Of a stretch of 25,647 nucleotides of DNA, positions 1 through 9,303 are shown piece after piece. A model generated the notes under the pieces. That model did not search any database. It was not told where the DNA came from and saw only the letters and a list, made by a program, of their open reading frames with translations. Position 1 is the stretch's first letter. Each line of letters opens with the position of its first letter. The stretch spans positions 1-25,647 of the forward strand of contig JAJJLU010000639.1 of the NCBI GenBank assembly GCA_023807065.1, written 5' to 3'. A program made the position numbers and the translations under genes. This stretch comes from Isotricha intestinalis. Its lineage: Eukaryota; Ciliophora; Litostomatea; Vestibuliferida; Isotrichidae.

Positions 1-42
1 TCCCCAATCCCCAATCCCCAATCCCCAATCCCCAATCCCCAA
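1..42. repeat. Telomere repeat, six TCCCCAA units
   Basis: Six perfect tandem copies of TCCCCAA (TTGGGGA on the G-rich strand) begin at the first base and stop at position 42, where unique A+T-rich DNA starts. C-rich strand 5' to 3' from the left edge is the orientation expected of a left chromosome end. Tetrahymena uses CCCCAA, so this 7-nt variant is ciliate-like. No telomere is seen at the other end, so the window is one end of a longer molecule. Confidence 0.9.
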
Positions 43-719
43 CAATCTGTTTGATATGTTTATATTTTTAATTTATTTTTTTAAAGCATAAATTAATAAA
101 ATAATAAATATACTAAAATTAAATCAATTGATTTATAATTAAAAATATATCTTTTAATTTAATTAAGATGAAAGAAAGTTTGAAAATATTATTATGAATG
201 TGAAATTTATTAGTTTATAAATATTTTAAAATAGATTATTGATAATATAATATTATATATTTGTATTCATTTTTATCTTTATTTTCTTTAATGAAAAAGA
301 AGATAAAATAATTAAGATTAAATATTAAATTTATTAAATATGGAATTAATTTAATAGATAAAAATAATATTTTCACCTTTGACAATAAAGAAAAAAAAAG
401 AAAAGAAATTATAAATTATTATTTAGAAAATAATATTAATAATATATTAAAAGTAATAAATAAATATCCTTTATTATTTCGAAAATACTAAAATTATTAA
501 GCTCAAATTCAGATTAAACAAGTTGTTAAATTTTATTTATTTTAAATATAATAATAATTCTAAATAAATTTAAATTTAGATTTAATCAATTTTATAAATA
601 TTATTGTTAATTTGAAAAATTCTCAAGAAAATATTAAGAAAAACCAAAATCACTTAAGATATATTCAGAAAGAATAAAGTAAAAATTAATTATAAACCAA
701 GTTAAAAAGAGATTTAGAT
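43..719. other. Subtelomeric DNA without a recognisable gene
   Basis: Very A+T-rich sequence with stops in all frames. One stretch at 336-491 (+) stays open for 51 codons but has no ATG and resembles nothing I recognise. It could be an exon remnant or chance. No tRNA-like or other structured element was noticed. Confidence 0.5.
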
Positions 720-1091
720 GTAAATTGAGCATCCTGATTACCATGAATAATAAATAATGTTAATTCATCTGATAAATTATAATTTTTAAAATTTGGTTTC
801 ATAACAATAAACTTCATATTTATGTGATTTTTATCCATATACATATTTTTGTAATATATTACTTGCTCTTATTATTGTTTTTTTTGAAGGATTATGATGA
901 TGAAACATATCTCCTCAAAAGAGAAGGAAATCTGCATTTTCAGATTTTGATATTTTTAATATTTCTTCAAATGAATTAAACCTGTCATCTCCTCTTATTT
1001 CATCATTTTCAAGATATCCTAAATGAGTATCTGTTACTATTATTATACGGAAAACTGTATTTTCATTTAGTCTGATACTATTTTCTCTCAT
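720..1091 (-). pseudogene. MRE11: Broken 5' part of an MRE11-like DNA repair nuclease gene
   Basis: Read from an ATG at 1091 on the minus strand, the frame gives FRIIIVTDTHLGYLEND, then IRGDDRFNSFEEILKIS, then GDMFHHHNPSKKTIIRASN. These match the first calcineurin-like phosphoesterase motifs of MRE11, the nuclease of the MRE11-RAD50 double-strand break repair complex. The frame is broken by a TGA where the first Gly of the GGD metal motif belongs, then a TAA about 25 codons on, then a frameshift. After the shift, LFIIHGNQDAQF matches the family GNHD motif with the catalytic His changed to Gln. Nothing MRE11-like follows, so only about the first quarter of the gene is present. Several independent lesions make this a relic. 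An intact copy presumably lies elsewhere, which cannot be seen here. Confidence 0.85.
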
Positions 1092-1675
1092 TTATTTATT
1101 TTTTTTAAATTTGGTGCGAAATTTATTAATTTGAATTAAAAAAGGGTTATTTATTTTTTTTATTTTTATTTTTTATTATTTATTCTTTATTTGTTATTTA
1201 TTGTGTTTAAAGATTTTTTTTTCAAATTTTTAAATGTTTTTATATTGCCTTTTAATTTGAAATATATGTTAATAATTAAATTGAAGTTTCATTAAAAGAC
1301 TTTAAAAAAAGATAATTTAAAAAATAAAATTTTTTAATTTATAAAATCTTAATCAACCACATTAAATGATTATTTTGAAAAATTTGATAATAGTGAAAGC
1401 AAACATATTATTGTTCATCTTTAAAAAAATAAATTCATATAAACTCAAATGTTTTCAAAAAATTAGTAAAAATAATTTATTAATATAATTTTTATTTATA
1501 TTTAGGAAATGGGGATTATTATTCAATATAAAAGTTTATAACAAAAAAAATTTTTAATATTTGATTAAATAATTAAATTTAAATCTTTTAATATTTAAAA
1601 TTAGTGGTTGTCCTGAATTAAAATTGATATTAAAAAATCTAATTTATTTTTATTTATCTTAAATTAATATATAAA
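1092..1675. other. A+T-rich spacer, no gene seen
   Basis: Homopolymer-rich sequence between the MRE11 relic and the protease gene. It must contain the promoters of both if either is transcribed, but no motif could be identified. No open frame of note. Confidence 0.5.
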
Positions 1676-1758
1676 ATGGAAAACTATCACATACTAGAAT
1701 GTAATCAAGTTTCAACGCCTACACCTATGAACGACATGAGACAATATGAGACAATATG
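1676..1758 (+). other. Displaced original 5' end of the protease gene with a 10-bp tandem duplication
   Basis: An ATG at 1676 opens a frame (MENYHILECNQVSTPTP, then MNDMRQYE) that stops at a TGA at about 1757. The decamer ATGAGACAAT occurs twice in tandem (1736-1745 and 1746-1755). Removing one copy would join this 5' end in frame to the protease ORF just after MRQYE. The duplication therefore appears to have split off about 20 N-terminal residues. It may be a real allele or an assembly artefact. Confidence 0.7.
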
Positions 1759-2459
1759 AACAAAAAGAAGATGCAATTTGTGAATTAATAACAGATAGAG
1801 GAGAACCATTAGGAACAGGATTTTTTTGTCAAACAACAATTAAAAATAAAACAATCAAATTTTTATTTACTTGTAATCATGTTTTAGATCAATCAAAAAT
1901 TAAAATTGGTTCAACAATTAAATTAAAGCATAAAGAAAAAACAAAAAAAATTAAAATAACAAAAAATAGATTTGTTTGTACTAATGAAAAATTAGATTAT
2001 ACTTGTATTGAAATATATGATGATAAAAATTTTGATAAATATTTTAAAATTGATCCTAATATTAATTGTGATAATCCATTTGAAGAATATAAAGATGATT
2101 CATTTGTTATAATGCAATGTCCAGGAAATAAAGATGTTTTAGTAACAGAAGGAAAAATTGAAGAGATTAAAAATAATAAAAATATTATTCATTCTCTTTC
2201 TACTGATGATGGTTCATCTGGATCTCATATTACATTATCAATAAGAAATTTAAATATTATTGGAATACATCAAGCAAAGTTTAAAGACAATAATAAAGGA
2301 GTTTATTTAAAATGTGTATTAGAAGATTTAGAAAAACAATATTTAGGGTTTTTAGAAAATAATTCAATTATTAAACCTATAGGAACTTATAAATATAAAG
2401 GAAAAATTCTTGATAGATATTCTAAGGAACAATTTAAAGAAAATGAGCAAAGATGGTAA
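1746..2459 (+). CDS. Trypsin-like serine protease, probably N-terminally shortened
   Basis: A 237-residue trypsin-fold protease with all expected landmarks. GTGFF lies at residues 23-27. TCNHV (42-46) carries the catalytic His45, in the place of the usual TAAHV. LDYTCIEI (83-90) supplies Asp84. DGSSGS (155-160) supplies Ser158 within GxSG, followed by GIHQA (173-177). The family cleaves peptide bonds by the His-Asp-Ser relay and the triad looks complete, so activity is plausible. No signal peptide is seen, which suggests an intracellular protein of the DegP/trypsin_2 kind. The ATG at 1746 is the only start giving an open frame, but it lies inside a duplicated decamer, and the ancestral start was probably at 1676. 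A decayed paralogue lies at 5305-5690. The 36-bp repeat array begins about 100 bp after its stop. Confidence 0.8.
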   Translation: MRQYEQKEDAICELITDRGEPLGTGFFCQTTIKNKTIKFLFTCNHVLDQSKIKIGSTIKLKHKEKTKKIKITKNRFVCTNEKLDYTCIEIYDDKNFDKYFKIDPNINCDNPFEEYKDDSFVIMQCPGNKDVLVTEGKIEEIKNNKNIIHSLSTDDGSSGSHITLSIRNLNIIGIHQAKFKDNNKGVYLKCVLEDLEKQYLGFLENNSIIKPIGTYKYKGKILDRYSKEQFKENEQRW

Positions 2460-2559
2460 AATATTTATAATAATTCAATGAAGTTTGTAAAAATAAAAAA
2501 ATATTAATATAATAATTAATAGTAAGTAAGATAATAAAAATTGTGAAAATAGATGTGAA

Positions 2560-4618
2560 AGGTAAGAAATAAAATAATAATATTAATATTTTAGTGAGTA
2601 AGTAATATATTAATAATATTAATAAAATAGTATGTAAGAAATAAAATAATACTTAATATAATAGTTTGTAAGAAATAAAATAATAATATTAATATACAAG
2701 TTGGTAAGAAATAAAATAATAATATAAACAAAATAGTCGGTAAGAAATAAAATAATAATATTAATAAAATAGTTTGTAAGAAATAAAATAATAATATGAA
2801 TAAAATAGCCTGTTAGAAATAAAATAATAATATTAATAAAATAGTCTGTTAGAAATAAAATAATAATATTAATAAAATAGTCTGTTAGAAATAAAATAAT
2901 AATATTAATATTATAGTTAGTTAGAAATAAAATAATAATATTAATAAAATAGTCTGTTAGAAATATAATAATAATATGAATAAAATAGTCTGTTAGAAAT
3001 ATAATAATAATATTAATATTATAGTGGGTAAGAAATAAAATAATAATATTAATATTCTAGTTAATAAGAAATAAAATAATTAATATTATAGTATGTAAGA
3101 AATAAAATAATAATATTATTATTATAGTGGGTAAGAAATAAAATAATAATATTAAAGAGTGTAAGAAATAAAATAATAATATTAATATTATAGTTTGTAA
3201 GAAATAAAATAATAATATTAATATAACAGTGGGTAAGAAATAAAATAATAATATTAATATTATAGTTTGTAAGAAAAAAAAAAATAATATTAAAGAGTGT
3301 AAGAAATAAAATAATAATATGAATATTATAGTGCGTAAGAAATGAAATAATAATATGAATAAAATAGCCTGTTAGAAATAAAATAATAATATTAATATTA
3401 TAGTTTGTAAGAAATAAAATAATAATATTAAATTTATAGAATGCAAGAAAAAATATAATAATATTCATATTATAGAATGTAAGATATAAAATAATAATAT
3501 TAATAATATAGTCTGTAAGAAATATAATAAAAATATTAATATTATAGTGGGTAAGAAATAAAATAATAATATTAATATTATAGTTGGTAAGAAATAAAAT
3601 AATAATATTAAATTATAGTGAGTATGAAATAAAATAATAATATTAAAATTATAGAATGCAAGAAATAATATAATAATATTAATATTATAGAGTGTAAGAA
3701 ATAAAATAATAATATTAATATTATAGTGTGTAAGAAATAAAAAAATAATATTAATATTATAGTGTGTAAGAAATAAAAAAATAATATGAATATTAATATT
3801 ATAGTTTGTAAGAAATAAAATAATAATATTAATATTATAGTGTGTAAGAAATAAAATAATAATATTAATAATATAGTGGGTAAGAAATAAAATAATAATA
3901 TTAATATTATAGTTTGTAAGAAATAAAATAATAATATTAATATCACAGAATGAAAGAAATAAAACAATAATATTAATATTATAGTTTGTAAGAAATAAAA
4001 TAATAATATTAATATTATAGTGGGTAAGAAATAAAATAATAATATTAATATTATAGTTAGTTAGAAATAAAATAATCATATTAATATTATAGTTAGTTAG
4101 AAATAAAATAATCATATTAATAAAATAGTCTGTAAGAAATGAAATAATAATATTAATAAAATAGTTAGTAAGAAATATAATAATAATATTAATATTAGTG
4201 GGTAAGAAAAAAAAAATAATACTAATATTAAAGAGTGTAAGAAATATAATAATAATATTAATATTATAGTTAGTAAAAAATAAAATAACTATATTAATAT
4301 TATAGTTAGTAAAAAATAAAATAACTATATTATTATTATAGTAAGTATGAAATAAAATAATAATATTAATATTATAGTTAGTAAGAAATAAAATAATAAT
4401 ATTAATATTATAGTTGGTGAGAAATAAAATAATAATATTAATATTATAGTAAGTATGAAATAAAATAATAATATTAATATTATAGTAAGTATGAAATAAA
4501 ATAATAATATTAATATTAAAGAGTGTAAGAAATAAAATATTAATAATAATATTATAGCAAGTATGAAATAAAATAATAATATTAATATTATAGTGAGTAA
4601 GAAATAAAATAATAATAT
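2560..4618. repeat. 36-bp minisatellite array, about 58 intron-like units
   Basis: Read on the plus strand each unit is 36 bp: GTAAGAAATAAAATAATAAT, then ATTAATATTATAG (33 nt in all), then three variable bases. By eye there are about 58 units. Most are 36 bp. A few 30-bp units end in AAAG plus AGT. Two body subtypes recur, one ending ATATTATAG and one ending ATAAAATAG. The start is mostly GTAAG, with GTTAG, GTATG, GTGAG and a few GCAAG or GAAAG variants. The end is mostly TAG. The three bases between TAG and GTAAG vary widely (TTT, TGG, TCT, TTG, TTA, TGT, TGA, CCT, AAT and others). The array lies just downstream of the protease ORF on its sense strand. The minus strand of the same array reads as a hydrophobic 12-residue repeat, which I take to be a by-product of a unit length divisible by three. 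Confidence 0.93.
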
Positions 4619-5304
4619 ATTAGATGGTATATTTACTTATAATTTTTAAGTCAGTATCTTTATTTATTTATCCTTTTTAAGGCAGTATTTATAAAATACT
4701 AAATTATTTTAGTTGGTAATTAATATTAATTTTAGCCAGTAATATTTATTTAGATTATTTCAAAAGTTATCAATTTGCTGTTGAATGATTTTAAAATTAA
4801 AATCTCTTTTGAATTTAATTTTATAATTTTTAAGATATTACATATATTTCAAGATTTAATATTAAATTTTTAATATTTTTTAATTTTATATTGTTTTTGA
4901 AAATATTAGAAAAATTAATAAGAATAACTCAAAATATTTATCAAATAAAATATTTAAATTAAGAAGAAAAGAACAATTAAATTTAAATTTTAGATAAAAT
5001 AAGAAAAATAAATAAATATTGGTATTATTAATTTTATAATTAAAAAAGAATAAATAGTTGGAAATGAATATCAATATTTTTATAAGAATAATTTAAAAAC
5101 AAATTATTTAATAAAAATAAAAAGTAATTAAATTTTATAGAAATTAGTAAAAGATACTTATGATTTATTATAATAAAATAAAAGAATTATTACATATATT
5201 TTTATTATTGTTCCTTCTTTTATTTTTATATATTTTTTTATTTACATTATTTTTATTGGTTGATGAAATTTGTTTTGGTTTTAAATTTTTTTTTTTGAGG
5301 TAAA
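4619..5304. other. A+T-rich spacer, no gene seen
   Basis: Sequence after the repeat array with dense stops in every frame. Short ORFs on the minus strand (4886-5074, 5168-5350) are low-complexity Asn/Lys/Phe strings without recognisable features. No repeats related to the array persist here. Confidence 0.5.
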
Positions 5305-5690
5305 ACAATAAAATTTTTATGGACATGTAATCATGTTTTAGAACAATCAAAAATATAAATTGGTTCGAAAATTCAATTAAAACATAAAGATAAAATAAAA
5401 AGTATTGAAATAATATATAATAGATTTATTTTGAGCTTCAACTCAACAATTATTATAATAAAAGTTGTTGTCAAATGAAAAATTAAGAAGAAGATGGTCT
5501 TCTTGAAATATATGTTATGAGTTATAATAAATTATTAAAAAGAAGTAAATATTCAATTAATTAATTGAAATTTTGAAAAAGTAATTTATTTTTTGAAAGT
5601 AAAAATCATATTAAATTATTAATTGAAGATGATAATGAAAAAGAAGAAGCAGTAAATACTTTAAGATTTAAAACAACAAATTATGATAAA
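5305..5690 (+). pseudogene. Decayed second copy of the trypsin-like protease, middle part
   Basis: The stretch from about 5305 reads TIKFLWTCNHVLEQSKI, stop, IGSKIQLKHKDKIKSIEI. This is nearly the same as residues 36-70 of the intact protease (TIKFLFTCNHVLDQSKI and onward) and keeps the catalytic His. An AAA to TAA change interrupts it, and a frameshifted or inserted stretch follows at about 5435-5475. Weaker similarity to the NEKLDYTCIEIYDD region continues near 5475-5520 in another frame, then a Glu/Asp/Lys-rich tail (IEDDNEKEEAVNTLRFKTTN). The His motif is present, but no GxSG motif is visible. The relic runs directly into the BspA-like repeat ORF, so the ancestral gene may have fused protease and repeat domains, or two relics may simply abut. 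Confidence 0.75.
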
Positions 5691-6215
5691 TAATAAAAAA
5701 AGAGAAAAAAAATTTTTGAGTTTAATGTTTAAAGATTGTTCTTCTTTAAAAATTTTAAATTTATCTAATTTTGATACTTCAAAAGTTACAAATATGAGAA
5801 GTATGTTTGATGGTTGTTGTTCTTTAATAAATTTAAATATTGATTATTTTAATACTATAAATGTTACTACAATGAGAAGTTTATTTTCTTTATGTTCTTC
5901 TTTAAAAAATGTTAATGTTTCTAATTTTAATACTATTAATTGTACTGATATGAAATATATGTTTTATGAAGGAACTAGTTTTGAAAAATTAGATTTAAGT
6001 AATTTTAATACTGAAAATGTTAAAAATATGAAACGTATGTTTTGTGAATGTGGAAATCTTAAACATTTATTATTAAAAATATTAATTTTAAAAATGTAGG
6101 AAATTATCAAGATCTTAATAGTGTTTTAGAAGCATCCAAAGGTGATAAAACTACTCAAGTTAGTAATATGTTTGAAGGAGTTAATAATAATTGTAAAATC
6201 ATTTGGGGAGAATAA
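5683..6215 (+). pseudogene. BspA-like (DUF285) leucine-rich repeat protein, frameshifted
   Basis: The ORF at 5683-6099 encodes four to five copies of a repeat of about 23 residues: CSSLKILNLSNFDTSKVTNM, then RSMF, with CCSLINLNI, CSSLKNVNVSNFNT and similar units after it. This is the DUF285/BspA-like class, common in gut bacteria, mycoplasmas and some gut protists, where it often lies on surface proteins. At about 6078 the frame is lost in an A run. One extra A would restore it and continue NFKNVGNYQDLNSVLEAS to an FEGVNNNCKIIWGE end and a TAA at 6213-6215, the usual closing style of such proteins. No signal peptide or proper start precedes the repeats. ATG 5683 is arbitrary, since the frame upstream belongs to the protease relic. 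It may be a pseudogene or contain a sequencing indel. A bacterial origin is possible but not shown here. Confidence 0.75.
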
Positions 6216-6745
6216 TTATTTTCGAATAAAAATATGAAATATTAATATGGTATATTTAGTAATACTCTTTAAATATTAAAAATTAATATATATATTTTAG
6301 GTATAAAATTATATATACAAAAATATATATTTTTTTGATTAGACAATTTTTCTTATTATTATATATAAAATCTATGTGATGATTCAATTTCAGTTTTACA
6401 AAATTTTTTATCGAGAATTAATTTTAGAATTCAATAGAGAATATTAATTTAAATAGAAAATAAAGATAAAAAAGGAATTTTGTATATGAATATATGATTT
6501 AAAAAATGAACAATATCTATAAATTAACAACCTAGTTTTAAATAAATCTTTTTATAATTTTTTTAATTATTTAATAAAGTAGGTTTGAAAAGTTTATTTT
6601 ATTATCATTTTTTGAATAAACCTAAAAATTTCTGATATTGTTTTAAATTACTTGAAAAATTATTCATTTATTAAATTTAAATTCAAAAATAATAAATAAA
6701 TAGTAAAAATATTCAAAAATTAAATAAACCAAAAAAAAAAAATAA
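6216..6745. other. A+T-rich spacer, no gene seen
   Basis: About 530 bp between the repeat protein relic and the FHA gene. It holds frequent stops and homopolymers, ending with an A11 run just before the FHA start codon at 6746. It presumably includes the FHA promoter. Confidence 0.5.
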
Positions 6746-7985
6746 ATGGGAACATCCCTTAATGTAAAATTAATAAATTATATAATAAAAAATTTAGTGT
6801 TGTAATCCAGATAATGTAAAAAATGAGCCAGCAAATGAAATAGGAACAAATATATTTCCATCAAATAAAACAATTAAAACAGATAATAAAATAGAAACAG
6901 AAAACGACATTGATAAATCAAAATTTAATTTTGAACCATCAAATATAAATTTATTAAATCCTTTAAATTTCCAGAATCAAAATAATTCAAATTCAGATAA
7001 TAATTTACGTTCATTTCCTTATAAAAATTTTTCAAGTTTAAATTCTTTAGAAAATGAGAATGAAATTTTAAATAGAATAAATAATATAAAAAATGTATTA
7101 GATAAAGCTCCAATTTTAAACGTAGAAATAAAATCATCTCCAGTTTTTCAAATAGGATCTTCTTTTAAAATTGGTCCTTTAGGTTTAATTTCATATCCAA
7201 ATCAATATAATAATAATAGAAATAAAAATAATGGAATAGTATACTTTGGTTATTATCCAGGTCAAAATTCTCCTAATTCAAATAATTATGTTGATATTCA
7301 ATTACCACCTAAAGATGCTGATATAAGTACAATATCTTCAATTCATAATAATAACAACAATATTAATGCCAATGTTAACAACAATAAAAATATCGGAAGA
7401 TATTTTTATATTTATTTCAATCCTGAATTTATTAAATATTATATTAGAGATTGTGGTTTTAATAATAGAACTTTTATTAAAGTTCAAAATGAAACTTTAT
7501 TAAAAGATAATTCATATATTAATATTGGAAATTCATATATTTCAGTTTCTATTGGTTATGAAGATGAATCATTATATAATGATTTGCAATTTGAAAATGG
7601 AAATAAAATTCCTTCTCAATCTAATTTAAATAAAGAATATAATAATAATTTAAATTTAAAAATATTATGTAAAGGTAAAATTATATATGATCCAATTAAT
7701 TTTCAACCTACAAAAAGTGCAATTAGAATAGGAAGAAATTCAAATTGTGAAGTTGTAGTTGAAGATAATGTTTTAAGTAGAATTCATTGTACTATTGTTT
7801 ATAGAAAAAATATTGGATGGATAATTAGAGATGGAGTTTATAATAAAAATAAAGATGGTTCTATTGAAATGAAACCTTCTACCAATGGTACTTGGATTTA
7901 TGCTTTGGAAGATACTCCTATTTATGAAGGAATGATTATTAAATCTAATAATTGTAATTTATTTAAGTTTTCTTTCGTCAAATAG
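6746..7985 (+). CDS. Tandem FHA-domain protein with an N-terminal acylation signal
   Basis: Gene model join(6746..6763, 6798..7985), 401 residues. The second exon is open for 395 codons but has no ATG near its beginning. The six-codon first exon supplies MGTSLN and a 34-nt GT-AG intron joins it in phase 0 to CCNPDNV. MG followed by CC at residues 7-8 suggests myristoylation plus palmitoylation, so membrane attachment. Residues of about 20-115 are Asn/Ser-rich linker. Residues of about 120-265 look like a divergent first FHA fold (FKIGPLGLISYP, IVYFGYYPG, YYIRDCGFNNRTFIKV, INIGNSYISV). Residues of about 290-401 are a canonical FHA domain with GR at 318-319, SRIH at 333-336, and STNGTW near the C terminus. 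FHA domains bind phosphothreonine peptides, so it is likely a signalling scaffold. No catalytic domain is present. The tandem arrangement resembles ciliate FHA proteins I know of. Confidence 0.85.
6764..6797 (+). other. 34-nt intron in the FHA gene
   Basis: Begins GTAAAATT and ends ATTTAG. Unspliced, exon 1 reads into a TAA nine codons after the stretch begins, and exon 2 has an in-frame TAG as the last three bases of the intron. Splicing joins AAT to TGT in phase 0. Length and sequence match the tiny introns in the cyclin-like gene. Confidence 0.85.
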
Positions 7986-8312
7986 TTTTTTATATTTTTT
8001 TATATCTTTATCTAAATGAAAAATACTTTTTGATAATTTTATTTTATTGAAATAATACTTTATAAATAAATTATTGGTTAAATATTTTAAATAAAGTAAC
8101 CAGGTATAAAGTAATTACTAGGAAAAATTTACACTGAAAAAAAATGAAAAAAATATATTTGAATTAATATTTATTTAATATTAATATTTAATTTAGTTAG
8201 AATTAAATAATTAAAGTATATTAAAAAATAATAAAAATAATAATTGACCTCTAAATATTCCTAATATATTATATGTAATAAATGGAAGATATTTTACTTT
8301 TATTTAATGATC
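7986..8312. other. Convergent spacer, no gene seen
   Basis: Lies between the 3' end of the FHA gene (plus) and the 3' end of the FIP1-like relic (minus). It would hold both polyadenylation regions. No distinct signal could be picked out in the A+T background. Confidence 0.5.
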
Positions 8313-9303
8313 TCATCTCCTTTTCTCTCTACTTCTATCTCTTTTTTTATTTCTTCTACTTTCCTCACTACTACTATTTTCATAACTTTTATTTCTTTCA
8401 TTTTTTTTCTCTTTCTCTTTTTTTTTCTCTTTTTTATCTTTCTTTTTATTTCTCTCTTTTTTTTTCTTTTTCTTTTTTCTTTCTCTTTTTTATCTTTTTC
8501 CTTTTTATCTTTTTTCCTTTACTTTTACTTCTTTCTTTTTTCCTTAATTGTTCCATTATTTTCTATCTTAAATTAAAAAAAATGTAATAAAATATACTTT
8601 AAAGTATTAAATACCAATAAAGGATTCCAAGGAAGAGAATTAGGAAGTGAAAAATTAAAATTTTTATTATTAACTAATAAATTAGTATTATTAGAAGAGG
8701 AAGAATTAAAAGGATTAAAGTTTGTAATATTAAAATTATTATTTATATTGTGATTTCTGATTTCTAAATTACATAACATTGTTGATTATATCTTATTAAA
8801 GGAGCTAAATTAATTACATTAATTTTATTGTCAAAAAAATAACATTTTCAAAATTTTGTTCTTTAAAAACTTCATCAAGTCCACCATAATCAGAAGGAAA
8901 TTCAATAAATAATCTAATTCATTTTTTATAGAAGGTAAACTAATTTTTTTTTCTTTTATCATAAAATTTAATTCATCAAATTTCTTTTTTATTTCTTCAG
9001 TTTGTTCTATCCAATCTTCTTCTGTGTAATTATAATTAAAATAATCTCTTAAATTTACTTCACTTTTTCTCCAAGGAGCATCATTTATTTCTTTTAAATT
9101 TAAAGCATATATTGAAGGAATATATATATCTTTATATTTTGATAAAATTGGAAATGGCGATTCTAAGTTTATTTTTCTTTCAGTTGATTGTAAATTTTTT
9201 TTAATGATGATTCTGAATTTTCTATTTTTTCGTTCTTTAGATTTGGAATATTTTCATCAATTGATGAAGGCTATGTTGGAATTGATTATTCAATATTTGA
9301 CAT
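8313..9303 (-). pseudogene. FIP1: FIP1-like polyadenylation factor gene, multiply frameshifted
   Basis: Starting at ATG 9303 the minus strand reads MSNIE, TAA, SIPT, TAG, PSSIDENIPN. After a frameshift it gives INDAPWRKSEVNLRDYFNYN, then YTEEDWIEQTEEIKKKFDEL. The PWRK, DYFNY and EEDW cores are the Fip1 motif (PF05182) of the pre-mRNA 3'-end processing factor FIP1, which bridges poly(A) polymerase and CPSF. Further shifts separate IEFPSDYGGLDEVFKEQNFE, an Asn/Ser-rich part (8573-8779) and a Lys/Glu/Asp/Arg tail ending KRDRSREKRR at a TGA (8313-8315). That tail resembles the charged RS/RD tail of animal FIP1. At least six frameshifts and two stops are needed to read it through. Nearly all shifts are a single missing base, mostly in A or T runs. 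A 52-nt intron at about 8569-8620 is possible. It is either a relic or a real gene damaged by homopolymer errors. Confidence 0.8.
8316..8572. repeat. Pyrimidine-rich low-complexity tract (plus strand)
   Basis: About 250 bases almost entirely T and C on the plus strand. The minus strand is purine-rich and encodes the Lys/Glu/Asp/Arg tail of the FIP1-like gene, which explains the strand bias. The Phe/Leu/Ser-rich plus-strand ORFs here (8282-8587, 8307-8576) are shadows. Confidence 0.75.

Noticed and set aside
3061..4115. Minus-strand ORFs encoding a hydrophobic 12-residue repeat (LFLTNYNINIII type)
   Set aside because: They exist only because the repeat unit is 36 bp and lacks stops in some minus frames. 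The frame changes between arrays, there is no unique flanking sequence, and residue changes follow the DNA repeat.
2560..4618. CRISPR-like array
   Set aside because: Units are 36 bp head to tail with only three variable bases, so there are no spacers. The sequence is eukaryotic and no cas genes are present.
4619..5304. Possible decayed coding frame with many TAA codons read as Gln
   Set aside because: Stops occur about as often as expected in such A+T-rich DNA, and no homology is visible.
8282..8587. Plus-strand Phe/Leu/Ser-rich ORFs in the pyrimidine tract
   Set aside because: They are the complement of the Lys/Glu-rich tail of the FIP1-like gene and look like shadows.
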